From an uncultured archaeon A07HN63 (GTDB lineage: Archaea > Halobacteriota > Halobacteria > Halobacteriales > Haloferacaceae), in contig KI543196.1 of assembly GCA_000496215.1 (NCBI GenBank), positions 55,086 through 69,903 on the forward strand: 14,818 nt of DNA. The letters run 5' to 3'. This document shows, in pieces, positions 1 through 7,183 of the stretch (position 1 is the stretch's first letter; each line of letters opens with the position of its first letter). A program made the position numbers and the translations under genes. Under the pieces are notes generated by a model. That model searched no databases and was not told the origin of the DNA. It saw only the letters and a list, made by a program, of their open reading frames with translations.

Positions 1-254
1 CTGGTTTCGAGGACGATCGCCTCGGCGTCGGGAAACTCGTCGTCGAGGGCGGCGATAGCGGCCGCCTCGGTGAGCGTGAGCTCGGCCGCCTCGCCGTCGG
101 CGACGCCGGCGAGGGTGTCGCGGTCGAGATCGGTCTCGGCGTCGGCTGTCTCGATGCCGACCGTGTCGAGAATCTCCTGCAGACGGGTTTCGTAGGCGGC
201 CTGCAGGCCCGCCGCGGAGAGATCGGTCGCGTCGTCGGCGACAGTATGTAACAT
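1..254 (-). CDS. DUF5791 family protein (partial, C-terminus off the window)
   Basis: The minus-strand reading frame opens with ATG at 254-252 (MLHTVADDATDLSAAG...) and stays open for 84 codons to the window edge, so the C-terminus is missing. The protein is acidic and soluble, with no membrane segment. The N-terminal part has the look of the small haloarchaeal DUF5791 family: a helix with AAYE, then DRDTLAGVADGE and LTLTEAAAIAALDDEFPDAEAI. This segment resembles a helix-turn-helix-like 'is this gene switched on' arrangement, but that is only an impression, and no function is known to me. It is divergent from the abrB gene at 453, with about 200 bases between the two starts. Family assignment comes from memory of the family pattern. 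Confidence 0.7.
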   Translation of the reverse strand, partial: MLHTVADDATDLSAAGLQAAYETRLQEILDTVGIETADAETDLDRDTLAGVADGEAAELTLTEAAAIAALDDEFPDAEAIVLET

Positions 255-410
255 ACCCTGCGTTGCGGTACCACGGGCAAAACGCTTGTCGCTCGGCGAT
301 GGCGCTGTTCAGACAGCGGCTTTCGCGGACAAATTCTCCTGTGCGAAGTTCCCGCAGGTGACGAACCGGCGCTGGATACCGGGTTTACGCGGCGCGCTGG
401 GAGGCCGAAC

Positions 411-444
411 GCTTATTTTTCTTGCACACAAGATTTCTCTTGTG
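411..444 (+). promoter_or_regulatory. TATA box and palindromic operator of the abrB-PIN toxin operon
   Basis: An AT-rich TATA-like box (gcttattttt, 411-420) lies about 35 bases before the ATG at 453. Between it and the start is a perfect inverted repeat, CACAAGA-tttc-TCTTGTG (427-444). A transcript would be expected to start near 440-445, so a protein bound here would block initiation. Antitoxins of the AbrB/MazE fold usually repress their own operons, so autoregulation is the natural inference. The sequence shows the palindrome; its binding partner is inferred. Confidence 0.6.
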
Positions 445-452
445 AACGACCA

Positions 453-719
453 ATGAGTGAAGTCGATGTCGTGACGGTTAGCTCCCGCGGACAGGTTTCG
501 ATTCCGGCGGCTGTCAGGCGAGACCTCGATATCGAAGCGGGTGAAAAACTGCTGGTGGTGTCGAAAGACGACAACATCCTTCTAAAGAAGGTCGACGAAT
601 CGTTCGTCGAGCAATCACTGCGAGACATACTAGAGCCGATGTGGAGTGCTGCCGAGGGGGCCGGGCTGAGCGACGACGACGCAGAGGCATTGATCGATGA
701 ACACCGAGACGAACCCTGA
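453..719 (+). CDS. AbrB/MazE/SpoVT-family antitoxin, DNA-binding
   Basis: This 88-residue protein carries the swapped-hairpin AbrB fold at its N-terminus (about residues 8-48): VSSRGQVSIPAAVRRDLDI, followed by GEKLLVVSKDDNILLKKVD. The C-terminal 40 residues are acidic and helical, which is where such antitoxins usually grip the toxin. The last 23 bases overlap the start of the PIN-domain gene, so the two are translationally coupled and form a toxin-antitoxin operon. The likely role is to neutralise the PIN ribonuclease and, with it, repress the promoter at the palindrome just upstream. The ATG at 453 sits about 10 bases after the expected transcription start, giving a very short leader. The family call is firm; the toxin-antitoxin role follows from gene pairing. 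Confidence 0.88.
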   Translation: MSEVDVVTVSSRGQVSIPAAVRRDLDIEAGEKLLVVSKDDNILLKKVDESFVEQSLRDILEPMWSAAEGAGLSDDDAEALIDEHRDEP

Positions 720-1119
720 TGTCGTCCTCGATACCAACGTCTTGGTCTCGGCAGCCCTCAGCGACGGACCGCCGTACGAGATACTGTCGCTTGCCGAAGA
801 GCGGCGTATCATCTCGGTGACATCGCAGCCGATCCTTGCCGAACTCAGGGACGTACTGACCCGTGACCGGCTTCCGTTCACCGACGAGCAGGTAACCGAC
901 CTCACCGCGAAGGTCAGCACCATGTCGAGAGTGATCGATCCCGACATCAGTCTGACAGTCATCGATGCCGACCCCGATGATGACAAGATACTCGAAACCG
1001 CGGTCGCGGGTGATGTCGAGTATATCGTCTCTGGTGACGCACACCTCCGCGATCTCACGACGCACGCCGGCATCGAAATCTACAGCCCAACCCAGTTCCT
1101 CGAGGAAATTCCTGTCTAA
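697..1119 (+). CDS. PIN-domain toxin-like ribonuclease (COG1569 type)
   Basis: This 140-residue protein is a single PIN domain, a metal-dependent ribonuclease fold. The expected acidic residues are visible: D12 in VVLDTNVLVSA, E49 in ILAELRDVL, D95 or D96 in PDDDKILE, and D114 in VSGDAHLRDL. The order and spacing fit the 'putative toxin-antitoxin system toxin component, PIN family' group. It overlaps the abrB gene by 23 bases and stops at 1117-1119, just before a hairpin. Its partner is an AbrB-type protein, as in many archaeal VapBC-like pairs, so an RNA-cleaving toxin is the likely role. The RNA target cannot be read from the sequence. Nothing looks truncated, so the operon may be functional. 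Confidence 0.88.
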   Translation: MNTETNPDVVLDTNVLVSAALSDGPPYEILSLAEERRIISVTSQPILAELRDVLTRDRLPFTDEQVTDLTAKVSTMSRVIDPDISLTVIDADPDDDKILETAVAGDVEYIVSGDAHLRDLTTHAGIEIYSPTQFLEEIPV

Positions 1120-1120
1120 A

Positions 1121-1156
1121 CGACCACGACACAGTTTGTATACTACAAGCTGGTCG
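1121..1156 (+). terminator. 3' hairpin after the PIN-toxin gene, possible terminator
   Basis: Directly after the stop codon lies TTGTA-tac-TACAA (1136-1148), extended by a G-T pair to CAGTTTGTA/TACAAGCTG, and flanked by a matching CGACCA/TGGTCG pair (1121-1126 and 1151-1156). The transcript could fold into a stem with one bulge. It lies in the 116-base gap between two convergent genes, so ending or protecting the toxin mRNA is plausible. Archaeal terminators are usually T-tracts rather than hairpins, so this is tentative. Confidence 0.35.
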
Positions 1157-1235
1157 ATTCAGTGTTGGTGTGTTCCGGATGCGAAACCTCCGCAGTTCTC
1201 TATCGATACTCGAATAGCCTCGCGTCCACGCCGTC

Positions 1236-2588
1236 TCAGGCCGATTTTAGCAGGCTCGCACCGTCGAACTCGGTCCGGTCGTACTCCAGTTCCAGCAGAT
1301 CGAGGATCGTCGGCGCGATATCGTAGAGGTCGGCGTCCTCGATCGACGCATCCGGATCGTCGACCAGCAACGTCGCGTTGTCGAAGCTGTGCATCCCGTT
1401 GCGCGGCCCGGTATCGAAGACCTCGTCGTGGCCGCTGAACCCGGATTTCAGGTCGAAGCCGTGGTTCGGGATCGCAACGAGGTCGGCGGCGATGTCGTCG
1501 TGGTCGCCGCGGAAGGCCGCCTCCTTCTCGACGACGCGCTCACAGACGGTGTTGCCGTCGGGGCCTTCGAGGTTTTCGAGCCGTTCTTTGAGGTCGGCGC
1601 GGACTTCCTCGTACTCCGATTCGGGGACGCTCCCGCGTGGTTCGCGGCCTTCGAGGTTGATGTAGAACCGCCCCGGAATCAGCGAGTAGGCGGTCGCGTC
1701 GTCGGCGATATCGCCGAGTTCGTCGTGGTCGTCGTCCGCAAAGGAGAGCAGGCCCTCCTCCTGCAGCCACGCGTTGCAGTGGACCTCGTAATCGAGGCTG
1801 GTGAAGCCATGGTCGGAGGCGATCACGAGCGTCACGTCGTCCGGCAGCATCTCCCGGATGTTGCCGATGTACTCGTCGAGCTGTTCGTAGAACTCGAAGA
1901 ACGCCTCCCGATTCTCGCCGTCGCGCTCGTAGTCCTTGAACAGGAAGTGGTTGACCCGGTCGGTCGTCATGAAGACGCCGAAAAACAGGTCCCAGTCGTC
2001 CGCCGAGAGATAGTGCTCGAAGGCGTCGTACCGGCGATCCAGCGTCTCGTGGGCGTTCTCGATGAAATCGCTTTTGTCGTCCTCGTGGCCGAGTTTGGCG
2101 TTGACATCGATGATGTAGTCGCCGTCCTCCAGCGTCTGTGTCAACTCGTCGGGGTGGCTGGCCTTGTCGACGCCCGGCGAGAGAAAGCCCGACACCATTC
2201 GCTGGACGTTTCGCTGCGGCGGGAACGTAACCGGCACGTTGAGCACGCTGGCCTCGCGGCCGGCCTCGGTCACGCGATCCCAGAGCCGCGTCGCCTGCAC
2301 GTCTCGGCCCATCGGCACGTAGGTGTCGTAGGAACCGACCTCGCGGTCCTGAAAGCCGTAGACACCCGTTTCGCCGGGGTTGACGCCGGTCGTCAGGGCG
2401 GGCCAGCAGGCACTCGACTCCGGCGGCACAATGCTGTCGATTGCGCCGCCCGAGCCCTCCTCCATGATCGCGGTCAGGTTCGGAAACCGGTCGCTGTGCT
2501 CCGACAGGAGACTGTAGGGAACGCCGTCGATACCGATGAACGCGACACGCGGCGACTTGTCGCCACGCAGCCGTTCGAACAAACCCAT
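1236..2588 (-). CDS. Alkaline phosphatase family / type I phosphodiesterase-nucleotide pyrophosphatase
   Basis: This 450-residue soluble protein belongs to the alkaline phosphatase superfamily, whose members hydrolyse phosphomono- or diesters with two metal ions. Visible landmarks are D21 in FIGIDGVPYSLL; the nucleophile segment PPESSACWPALTTG with S58 where relatives often carry Thr; NPGETGVYGF; D210 and H214 in TTDRVNHF; D259-H260 in ASDHGFTS; and H387 in GFSGHDEV. No signal peptide is visible, so it probably acts in the cytoplasm. Length is normal for the haloarchaeal version. The ATG at 2588 follows an AT-rich stretch. It stands alone, convergent with the toxin operon and divergent from DUF5788. 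The substrate cannot be told; nucleotide-sugar, phosphoglycerate-type and polyprenyl-phosphate substrates are all possible for this superfamily. Confidence 0.85.
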   Translation of the reverse strand: MGLFERLRGDKSPRVAFIGIDGVPYSLLSEHSDRFPNLTAIMEEGSGGAIDSIVPPESSACWPALTTGVNPGETGVYGFQDREVGSYDTYVPMGRDVQATRLWDRVTEAGREASVLNVPVTFPPQRNVQRMVSGFLSPGVDKASHPDELTQTLEDGDYIIDVNAKLGHEDDKSDFIENAHETLDRRYDAFEHYLSADDWDLFFGVFMTTDRVNHFLFKDYERDGENREAFFEFYEQLDEYIGNIREMLPDDVTLVIASDHGFTSLDYEVHCNAWLQEEGLLSFADDDHDELGDIADDATAYSLIPGRFYINLEGREPRGSVPESEYEEVRADLKERLENLEGPDGNTVCERVVEKEAAFRGDHDDIAADLVAIPNHGFDLKSGFSGHDEVFDTGPRNGMHSFDNATLLVDDPDASIEDADLYDIAPTILDLLELEYDRTEFDGASLLKSA

Positions 2589-2795
2589 ATTCCTGTTTCT
2601 CCCGAGTCACATAAGAAGGTTCAGTTTCGCGTTGCGTGGCGTTGCGCTCGCTGCCGCGTGGTCTCTGGTAAATTGCGCCCGGTTCGCTCGGTGAGGTTCG
2701 CTGTCGCCGCGTTCGTTTGGAGTCGATAGACGCAAGCGGTGTCGGGGGATTGTGGGGGCGATGGATGCAAGTAGACTCGGCACCTACCCGTCTGT

Positions 2796-3233
2796 GTGCA
2801 GGAGTACCAGCGGAAACAGCTCCTCGAACGGATCGGCCGCGACGGGGCCACTGTCGGCGCGGAGATTCCGGAGACAATCGAGATTCAGGGCGAGACGCTG
2901 GACCTCCGAGAGTTCGTCTTCGAGATCAAGCGCCGCGATACGGTCCCACCGGGTGAGCGCGACCGCGTCGAGACCGCCAAACGCAATCTCCGGCGGGAAC
3001 GCGTCGAGCGCGTCGAGCGGATCGAGAACAACGAGGTCAGCTATGAGGAGGGCACCGCCCTCGCCGACGCCGTCATCGGCATCGACCGCGCGCTGAACGC
3101 CCTCGACCAGCTAAAGTCGGTCGATCTCGAAGCCGAAGCCGAGCGGCAGGAAGCGGCCGACCAGAAACGCTGGACGAAATTCCTCAAGAAAGCACTGGGC
3201 CACGAGGACGACACCAGCCGCAATCGGCGATAG
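2796..3233 (+). CDS. DUF5788 family protein
   Basis: This 145-residue hydrophilic protein starts with GTG at 2796; an in-frame stop at 2772 and no ATG in between leave little choice. The opening QEYQRKQLLERI, the ATVGAEIPETIEIQGE segment, the DLREFVFEIKRRDTVP segment and the YEEGTALADAVIGIDRALNAL helix match the haloarchaeal DUF5788 family as I remember it. The middle and C-terminus are strongly helical and charged (RDRVETAKRNLRRERVERVERIE), suggesting a coiled coil. No catalytic motif is visible and no function is known to me. It lies 85 bases before polX in the same direction, but a separate TATA-like box precedes polX, so co-transcription is uncertain. Confidence 0.8.
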   Translation: MQEYQRKQLLERIGRDGATVGAEIPETIEIQGETLDLREFVFEIKRRDTVPPGERDRVETAKRNLRRERVERVERIENNEVSYEEGTALADAVIGIDRALNALDQLKSVDLEAEAERQEAADQKRWTKFLKKALGHEDDTSRNRR

Positions 3234-3286
3234 CACAGGGCCGATTTCACTCGCCTCCGCTGGCTTGTCACTCACCCACGAGCCCG

Positions 3287-3298
3287 GAGCTAAGTAGC
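3287..3298 (+). promoter_or_regulatory. TATA-like box of polX
   Basis: The sequence agctaagtagcc lies about 27 bases before the polX ATG at 3319. That spacing places the transcription start at or just before the start codon, the usual leaderless arrangement in haloarchaea. No ribosome binding site is visible between this box and the ATG. Confidence 0.4.
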
Positions 3299-3318
3299 CG
3301 GCTCCACAACCACCGACA

Positions 3319-5070
3319 ATGAGTTACAACGACGAGGTCGCCCGCCTGCTCTTCGAGTTTGCCGACCGTCTCGAAGCCAAGGGTGTCGAGTACAAGCCGA
3401 GTGCCTACCGGCGCGCCGCGGAGAACGTCGCCGAATACCCTGAACCGGTCGAGCAACTCGCCGCGACCGGACAGGACGCCGTCGCGGAGATCGACCGCGT
3501 TGGCGACGCCATCGCCTCGAAAATCGTCGAGTACGTCGAGACGGGCACGATCAGCGAACTCGACGAGCTCCGGGAGTCGATGCCGGTCGAGATGGCCGCC
3601 CTCACCAGTGTCGAGGGCGTCGGCCCCAAGACGGTCGGCACGCTCTACGAGGCACTCGGTATCACTGATCTCGACGAACTCGAAGCGGCCGCCGAGGCCG
3701 GCGAGATTCAGGATGTGTCTGGGTTCGGCGTGAAAACGGAGCAGAACATCCTCGACAACATCCCCTTCGCCCGAGAGAGCCAGCAACGCGAGCGACTCGG
3801 CGAGGCCCGCCCCGTCGCCGACGCGGTGACCGACCACCTCGCCGACACTGACGCCGTCGACCGCGTTGATGTGGCCGGCTCGATCCGGCGGTGGAAGGAC
3901 ACCATCGGCGATGTTGACGTGCTCGTCGCCAGTGAGGACAGCGACGCCGTTGTCGACGCCTTCACCGACTGGGCGAGGGCTGACGACGTGATCGAGGCCG
4001 GCACACACAAGGCCAGCGTGCGCGCCGACGCCGTCCGGGTCGACCTCCGGGTCGTCGTGCCCGCGGAGTTCGGTGCGGCCCTCCAGTATTTCACCGGCAG
4101 CAAGGATCACAACGTCACGCTCCGCAACCGCGCCATCGAGCAGGGATACAAGCTCAACGAGTACGGCATCTTCGACGTGTCCGATCTCGACGACGGCGAG
4201 GCTGCGGACCAGCGAGCGGGTCAGCGACTCGGCGGCGAAACCGAGGCCGAGATGTACGAGACGCTGGGGCTGGACCCGGTGCCGCCGGAGCTCCGCGAGG
4301 ATACTGGCGAGGTCGCGGCCGCTGCCGACGGGGAGTTGCCGACACTCGTCGAGACGGCCGACCTCCGCGGCGATCTGCACACTCACTCCGAGTGGTCCGA
4401 CGGCCGGGCGGCAATCGGCGAGATGGTGGCTGCGGCCGCCGACCGCGGCTACGACTACCACTGTGTCACCGACCACGCGTCGGGACCGGGCATCATCGAG
4501 GATATCGGCCTCAGCGACGACGACCTCCGCGAGCAGATGGCCGCCATCGACGATGTTCGCGCTGACGCCGCCATCGACGTGCTCCACGGTGTCGAGACCA
4601 ACATCGATGCCGACGGCGCGCTAAGCACCGACGACGACCTGCTCGCTGAACTGGATCTCGTCGTCGCCTCGCCGCACAGCGCGCTGGATCAGGACACCGA
4701 GCCGGCGACCGACCGACTGTGCCGGGCCGCCGAACACCCCTCGGTCGACATCGTCGGCCATCCGACCGGCCGCATGATCAACAGCCGTCCCGGCCTGTCG
4801 GTCGACGTGACCGCACTCGCCGAGACCGCAGCCGAACACGGGACAGCGCTCGAAATCAACGCGAATCCGATGCGGCTCGATCTCGCCGGCGAGGCGGTCC
4901 GGGCTGTCGTCGAGGCTGGTGGCACAGTTGCGATCAACACCGACGCCCACTCGACTGGGGGGTTCGACACCGCTCGCTACGGCGTCCGGACCGCGCGCCG
5001 CGGCTGGGCCGAGACCGGTGACGTGCTCAATACGAAGGATATCGACGCCGTCGAAGCCTTCCTGCACTGA
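3319..5070 (+). CDS. polX: DNA polymerase/3'-5' exonuclease PolX
   Basis: This 583-residue protein has the two-part layout of bacterial and archaeal PolX enzymes, which fill gaps in base-excision repair. The N-terminal polymerase-beta-like part (about 1-315) has helix-hairpin-helix segments (SVEGVGPKTVGTLYEALGI, VSGFGVKTEQNIL). Its metal site is D198 and D200 in GDVDVLV and D242 in VRVDLRV, and TGSKDHNVTLRNRA is the nucleotide-site segment. The C-terminal PHP domain (about 345-583) has H354 and H356 in DLHTHS, D385-H386 in VTDHA, E426 in GVETNID, H453 in SPHS, H481 in GHPTGR, and D542 and H544 in NTDAHS, a full set of metal ligands for 3'-5' exonuclease and AP-processing activity. Nothing is missing. 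A TATA-like box 27 bases upstream supports the start. Confidence 0.95.
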   Translation: MSYNDEVARLLFEFADRLEAKGVEYKPSAYRRAAENVAEYPEPVEQLAATGQDAVAEIDRVGDAIASKIVEYVETGTISELDELRESMPVEMAALTSVEGVGPKTVGTLYEALGITDLDELEAAAEAGEIQDVSGFGVKTEQNILDNIPFARESQQRERLGEARPVADAVTDHLADTDAVDRVDVAGSIRRWKDTIGDVDVLVASEDSDAVVDAFTDWARADDVIEAGTHKASVRADAVRVDLRVVVPAEFGAALQYFTGSKDHNVTLRNRAIEQGYKLNEYGIFDVSDLDDGEAADQRAGQRLGGETEAEMYETLGLDPVPPELREDTGEVAAAADGELPTLVETADLRGDLHTHSEWSDGRAAIGEMVAAAADRGYDYHCVTDHASGPGIIEDIGLSDDDLREQMAAIDDVRADAAIDVLHGVETNIDADGALSTDDDLLAELDLVVASPHSALDQDTEPATDRLCRAAEHPSVDIVGHPTGRMINSRPGLSVDVTALAETAAEHGTALEINANPMRLDLAGEAVRAVVEAGGTVAINTDAHSTGGFDTARYGVRTARRGWAETGDVLNTKDIDAVEAFLH

Positions 5071-5093
5071 CGATGCTGGCTGTCGCTACCACG

Positions 5094-5152
5094 ATCTGCT
5101 GCTGCAATTCGCAACGCAATCTGCTGCTGCAATTCGCAACGCAATCTGCTGC
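5094..5152. repeat. 25-bp direct tandem repeat, 2.4 copies
   Basis: Two identical 25-base units sit head to tail at 5094-5118 and 5119-5143, beginning atctgctgctgc and ending ttcgcaacgca. The first 9 bases of a third copy follow at 5144-5152. The array begins about 23 bases after the polX stop and ends 8 bases before the stop codon of the convergent membrane-protein gene, so it fills the gap between two convergent 3' ends. The perfect identity suggests a recent duplication, perhaps by replication slippage. Confidence 0.9.
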
Positions 5153-5160
5153 CGTAACCG

Positions 5161-6222
5161 CTACCGACGCGGTTCCCACGAGTCGCAGGATTCCATATCG
5201 TCCATCAGCTCGTCGTGGTGGGCACAGTAGGGCTGCATCCCCGCGTCGGTGTTGACGTACTCGAAGGACGCACAGCTCCCACAGTAGCGGTCTCTGGTCG
5301 CCTCGCCTGTGTCATCGCGCCCCGCTCGATTGCTTGGGCCGCCGCGCTGTGATCGAGTCTCCGGGCTATCGCGCTGGCTCGCGGTCGGCTGCACCTGATC
5401 GATCCCCGGCTCGCTCTGGGTGTCAGTGCTGGCGGTCGTCGACTGGCTATCCGCTGCTTGCGACTGCGTGCGCTGCACCTCTGCCCCCGTGTCTGTTGAC
5501 GATGCCGTATTCGCTGACTGCGTGCCCGTCGGCGAGGCGCCATCGCTCGGCGTCGAGAGCGTTTCGGCTGTTGCGCCGCCGTCACTTGTCGCCGCGCCGC
5601 CGGCCGGCGAGGGCGCGTTGGTCTGGGTCGCCACGTTGCCGTCCGGCTCGGGACCGAAGAGTCCGACCGTCCCGAGGCCGCCGAAGCCGTCGTCGCTGTC
5701 GTCGGTCTGACTCTCGGCGACCTGTCGGGTGACCTCCATCGTCACCGTGCCGCCGGGATCGTTTCTGGTCTTGAAGTTGGCGACCGCGGTGAACAGACAC
5801 CAGAACGTCGTCAGCGTGCCGGCGAAGTACACCCCTGCGGTCGGCAGCGTCAGATTCGCCGCGCTGGTCGCACAGGTGTTGCCGATCCACTGGCAGGGGT
5901 AGGCGTGGGCGAACAGCGCGACGCCGAACATGGCGACCGACGCGCCGATCAGCGCGGTTCCCCGGACCGTCCGGCCCGCAGGAAGGATGGTAAACACGCC
6001 GAAGAAGACTGTGGGGACGCCGATCCCGCCGAGCACGCCGGCGAGCCACCGGGCCTCGCCGAGGGTGTAGCCGCTGGCGGTCAACAGCCCCGACCCGGCG
6101 GCGAGAATCCCGGCGACGACCAGCACCGCGCCGACGAGGAAGAGACCGACGCCGAGAAAGAGCCGGTGGCGACCCCGCTCGGCGGCGACCGTTCCCGAGT
6201 AGGCGTCCGAAAGCGAAGTCAT
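5161..6222 (-). CDS. DUF7139-type membrane protein with C-terminal cysteine motif
   Basis: This 353-residue protein has three parts. The N-terminal part (about 20-150) has four hydrophobic segments, near residues 21-47, 57-80, 88-110 and 128-149, with PCQWIGNTC in the loop between the third and fourth. A low-complexity linker (about 165-310) rich in Ser, Thr, Gln, Gly and Asp follows and should be disordered. The last 40 residues hold CGSC (C314, C317), C333 in PYCAHH, and C346 in ESCDSW, probably a small metal-binding knuckle. I recognise the haloarchaeal DUF7139 pattern, sometimes mislabelled 'ribonuclease BN' in databases. No nuclease motif is visible and no function is known to me. The ATG at 6222 follows an AT-rich stretch at a leaderless spacing. 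Confidence 0.7.
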   Translation of the reverse strand: MTSLSDAYSGTVAAERGRHRLFLGVGLFLVGAVLVVAGILAAGSGLLTASGYTLGEARWLAGVLGGIGVPTVFFGVFTILPAGRTVRGTALIGASVAMFGVALFAHAYPCQWIGNTCATSAANLTLPTAGVYFAGTLTTFWCLFTAVANFKTRNDPGGTVTMEVTRQVAESQTDDSDDGFGGLGTVGLFGPEPDGNVATQTNAPSPAGGAATSDGGATAETLSTPSDGASPTGTQSANTASSTDTGAEVQRTQSQAADSQSTTASTDTQSEPGIDQVQPTASQRDSPETRSQRGGPSNRAGRDDTGEATRDRYCGSCASFEYVNTDAGMQPYCAHHDELMDDMESCDSWEPRR

Positions 6223-6291
6223 ACTACCCTCTATGTGGGCATGCTACAAAACAGTACGTCAGACATCCGGCACAATCGGGCCGCCAGCCGC

Positions 6292-6329
6292 TCGATACGG
6301 GTATCGAAACCATTAGGCCGATACCGGCC
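6292..6329 (+). promoter_or_regulatory. Two adjacent palindromes at the DUF5789 promoter
   Basis: TCGATAC-gg-GTATCGA (6292-6307) is a perfect palindrome with 7-base arms. Just after a TATA-like segment (cattagg, about 6311-6317) comes GGCCG-atac-CGGCC (6316-6329). The TATA segment lies about 27 bases before the ATG at 6342. The first palindrome is thus upstream of the TATA box, where activators or repressors can bind, and the second overlaps the region between TATA box and start. The regulator is unknown. Confidence 0.45.
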
Positions 6330-6341
6330 GACACTCCGGCT

Positions 6342-6632
6342 ATGTCCGACGAGGAAGCAGACGACGCGGAGGAGGCACCCGCGGTCCAGCTCGGCGACGG
6401 CCGCGCCGTCGAGGGCGCGCCCATCGCCCGCGTTGCCGCGCGGCTCGCCTGGCCACAGACAAAAAGCGATGTTCGCGACCGGTTCGGCGACACCGAGATC
6501 CGGACGCCGCAGGGTCCCGAGTCGCTGTCGGCGATCCTCGATTCCATCGACGACACCTACTTCGACCGCCGGCAGACGTTCGTCGCCGCCGTCCGCGACG
6601 TGATCGGCCGCGAACCCGTCGCCACCGAGTAA
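6342..6632 (+). CDS. DUF5789 family protein
   Basis: This 96-residue acidic protein has a disordered N-terminus (MSDEEADDAEEAP) followed by a folded part: IARVAARLAWPQTKSDVRDRFG, then DTEIRTPQGPESLSAILDSIDDTYFDRRQTFVAAVRDVIG. The AWPQ-K-S motif and the D-x-TYFDRRQTF segment fit the haloarchaeal DUF5789 family as I recall it. It is predicted soluble and cytoplasmic, and no catalytic residues stand out. The DUF302 gene follows 39 bases downstream in the same direction, but a T-rich box between them may give that gene its own promoter. Function unknown. Confidence 0.75.
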   Translation: MSDEEADDAEEAPAVQLGDGRAVEGAPIARVAARLAWPQTKSDVRDRFGDTEIRTPQGPESLSAILDSIDDTYFDRRQTFVAAVRDVIGREPVATE

Positions 6633-6639
6633 CGCCGCC

Positions 6640-6655
6640 CCGCTTTTTTGCGGTG
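6640..6655 (+). promoter_or_regulatory. T-rich hairpin: TATA-like box or terminator before the DUF302 gene
   Basis: CCGC-tttttt-GCGG lies 20 to 30 bases before the ATG at 6672. A T6 tract just after the DUF5789 stop codon could end that transcript, since archaeal RNA polymerase stops at T-runs. It also sits where a TATA box for a short-leader DUF302 transcript would be. Both readings fit the sequence. Confidence 0.4.
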
Positions 6656-6671
6656 ACCACGAACAACGCCC

Positions 6672-7124
6672 ATGACACTCCCCATCGATCCCGCGGCTAT
6701 CGATCCCGACGAGTACGGCGAGCAACAGACGACGCTGGCGATGGCTCACGAGGCGGCCATCGAGTACGTCCGCGAGGTCTGTCTCGATAACGGGTTCGGG
6801 GTTCCCGTCGAGTTCTCGCCGTCGGAGATGCTCAACGCAAAGGTCGATGCCGACCGCGATCCGTACTACGTGCTGGGCGCGTGCAACCCCGAGATGGCCG
6901 ACCGCGCGCTCGATGCGACAGACCGGCGGATCGGTGCGCTGTTTCCCTGTAATATGATTATCTGGGAGGAAGCCCCCGGCCAACAGCGGGTCTACCATCT
7001 CAGCATCATGAAGATCGCACAGCTGCTCGGCCTGCCGACAGACGACGACGCCATGGACGACATCATCGCCGACACCGGCGAGATGGTCGAGGCGGTTTTT
7101 GCGGAGCTTGACGACGACAACTGA
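6672..7124 (+). CDS. DUF302 domain-containing protein
   Basis: This 150-residue soluble protein has the DUF302 fold pattern: a short N-terminal region, then AHEAAIEYVREVCLDNGFGVPVEFSPSEMLNAKV, the Y-Y-V-LGACNP-MADRALDA segment typical of the family, and GALFPCNMIIWEE. YVLGACNPEMADRALD is the hallmark, in which haloarchaeal and bacterial DUF302 proteins keep a Cys and an Asn-Pro after a beta strand. The C-terminal tail (DDDAMDDIIADTGEMVEAVFAEL) is an acidic helix. The biochemical role of DUF302 is unsettled; links to heat, sulfur or metal handling have been proposed for some members. Two cysteines beyond the usual (C in REVCLDN and FPCNM) are present. It follows the DUF5789 gene in the same direction. 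Confidence 0.87.
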   Translation: MTLPIDPAAIDPDEYGEQQTTLAMAHEAAIEYVREVCLDNGFGVPVEFSPSEMLNAKVDADRDPYYVLGACNPEMADRALDATDRRIGALFPCNMIIWEEAPGQQRVYHLSIMKIAQLLGLPTDDDAMDDIIADTGEMVEAVFAELDDDN

Positions 7125-7183
7125 CGACCTACCCCGCGTTTTATTTGCGTGCGAGTTGTATACAGTTTTAGTTAGGCTGCAAG

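Noticed and set aside
1389..2729. Long open frame on the plus strand opposite the phosphodiesterase gene
   Set aside because: It mirrors a real gene in high-GC DNA, is Val/Arg-rich rather than acidic, and matches no family. The minus-strand gene explains the region.
2589..2795. Possible small gene between the phosphodiesterase and DUF5788 genes
   Set aside because: The frame from the ATG at 2761 is short in sensible sequence and Arg-rich thereafter; nothing else is seen beyond the divergent promoters.
1540..2877. Arg-rich open frame on the minus strand across 1540-2877
   Set aside because: Basic, low-complexity composition typical of a shifted frame in high-GC DNA. It overlaps the phosphodiesterase gene fully.
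3268..4587. Open frame on the minus strand opposite polX
   Set aside because: It is a codon-phase shadow of polX, which has all its active-site residues on the plus strand.
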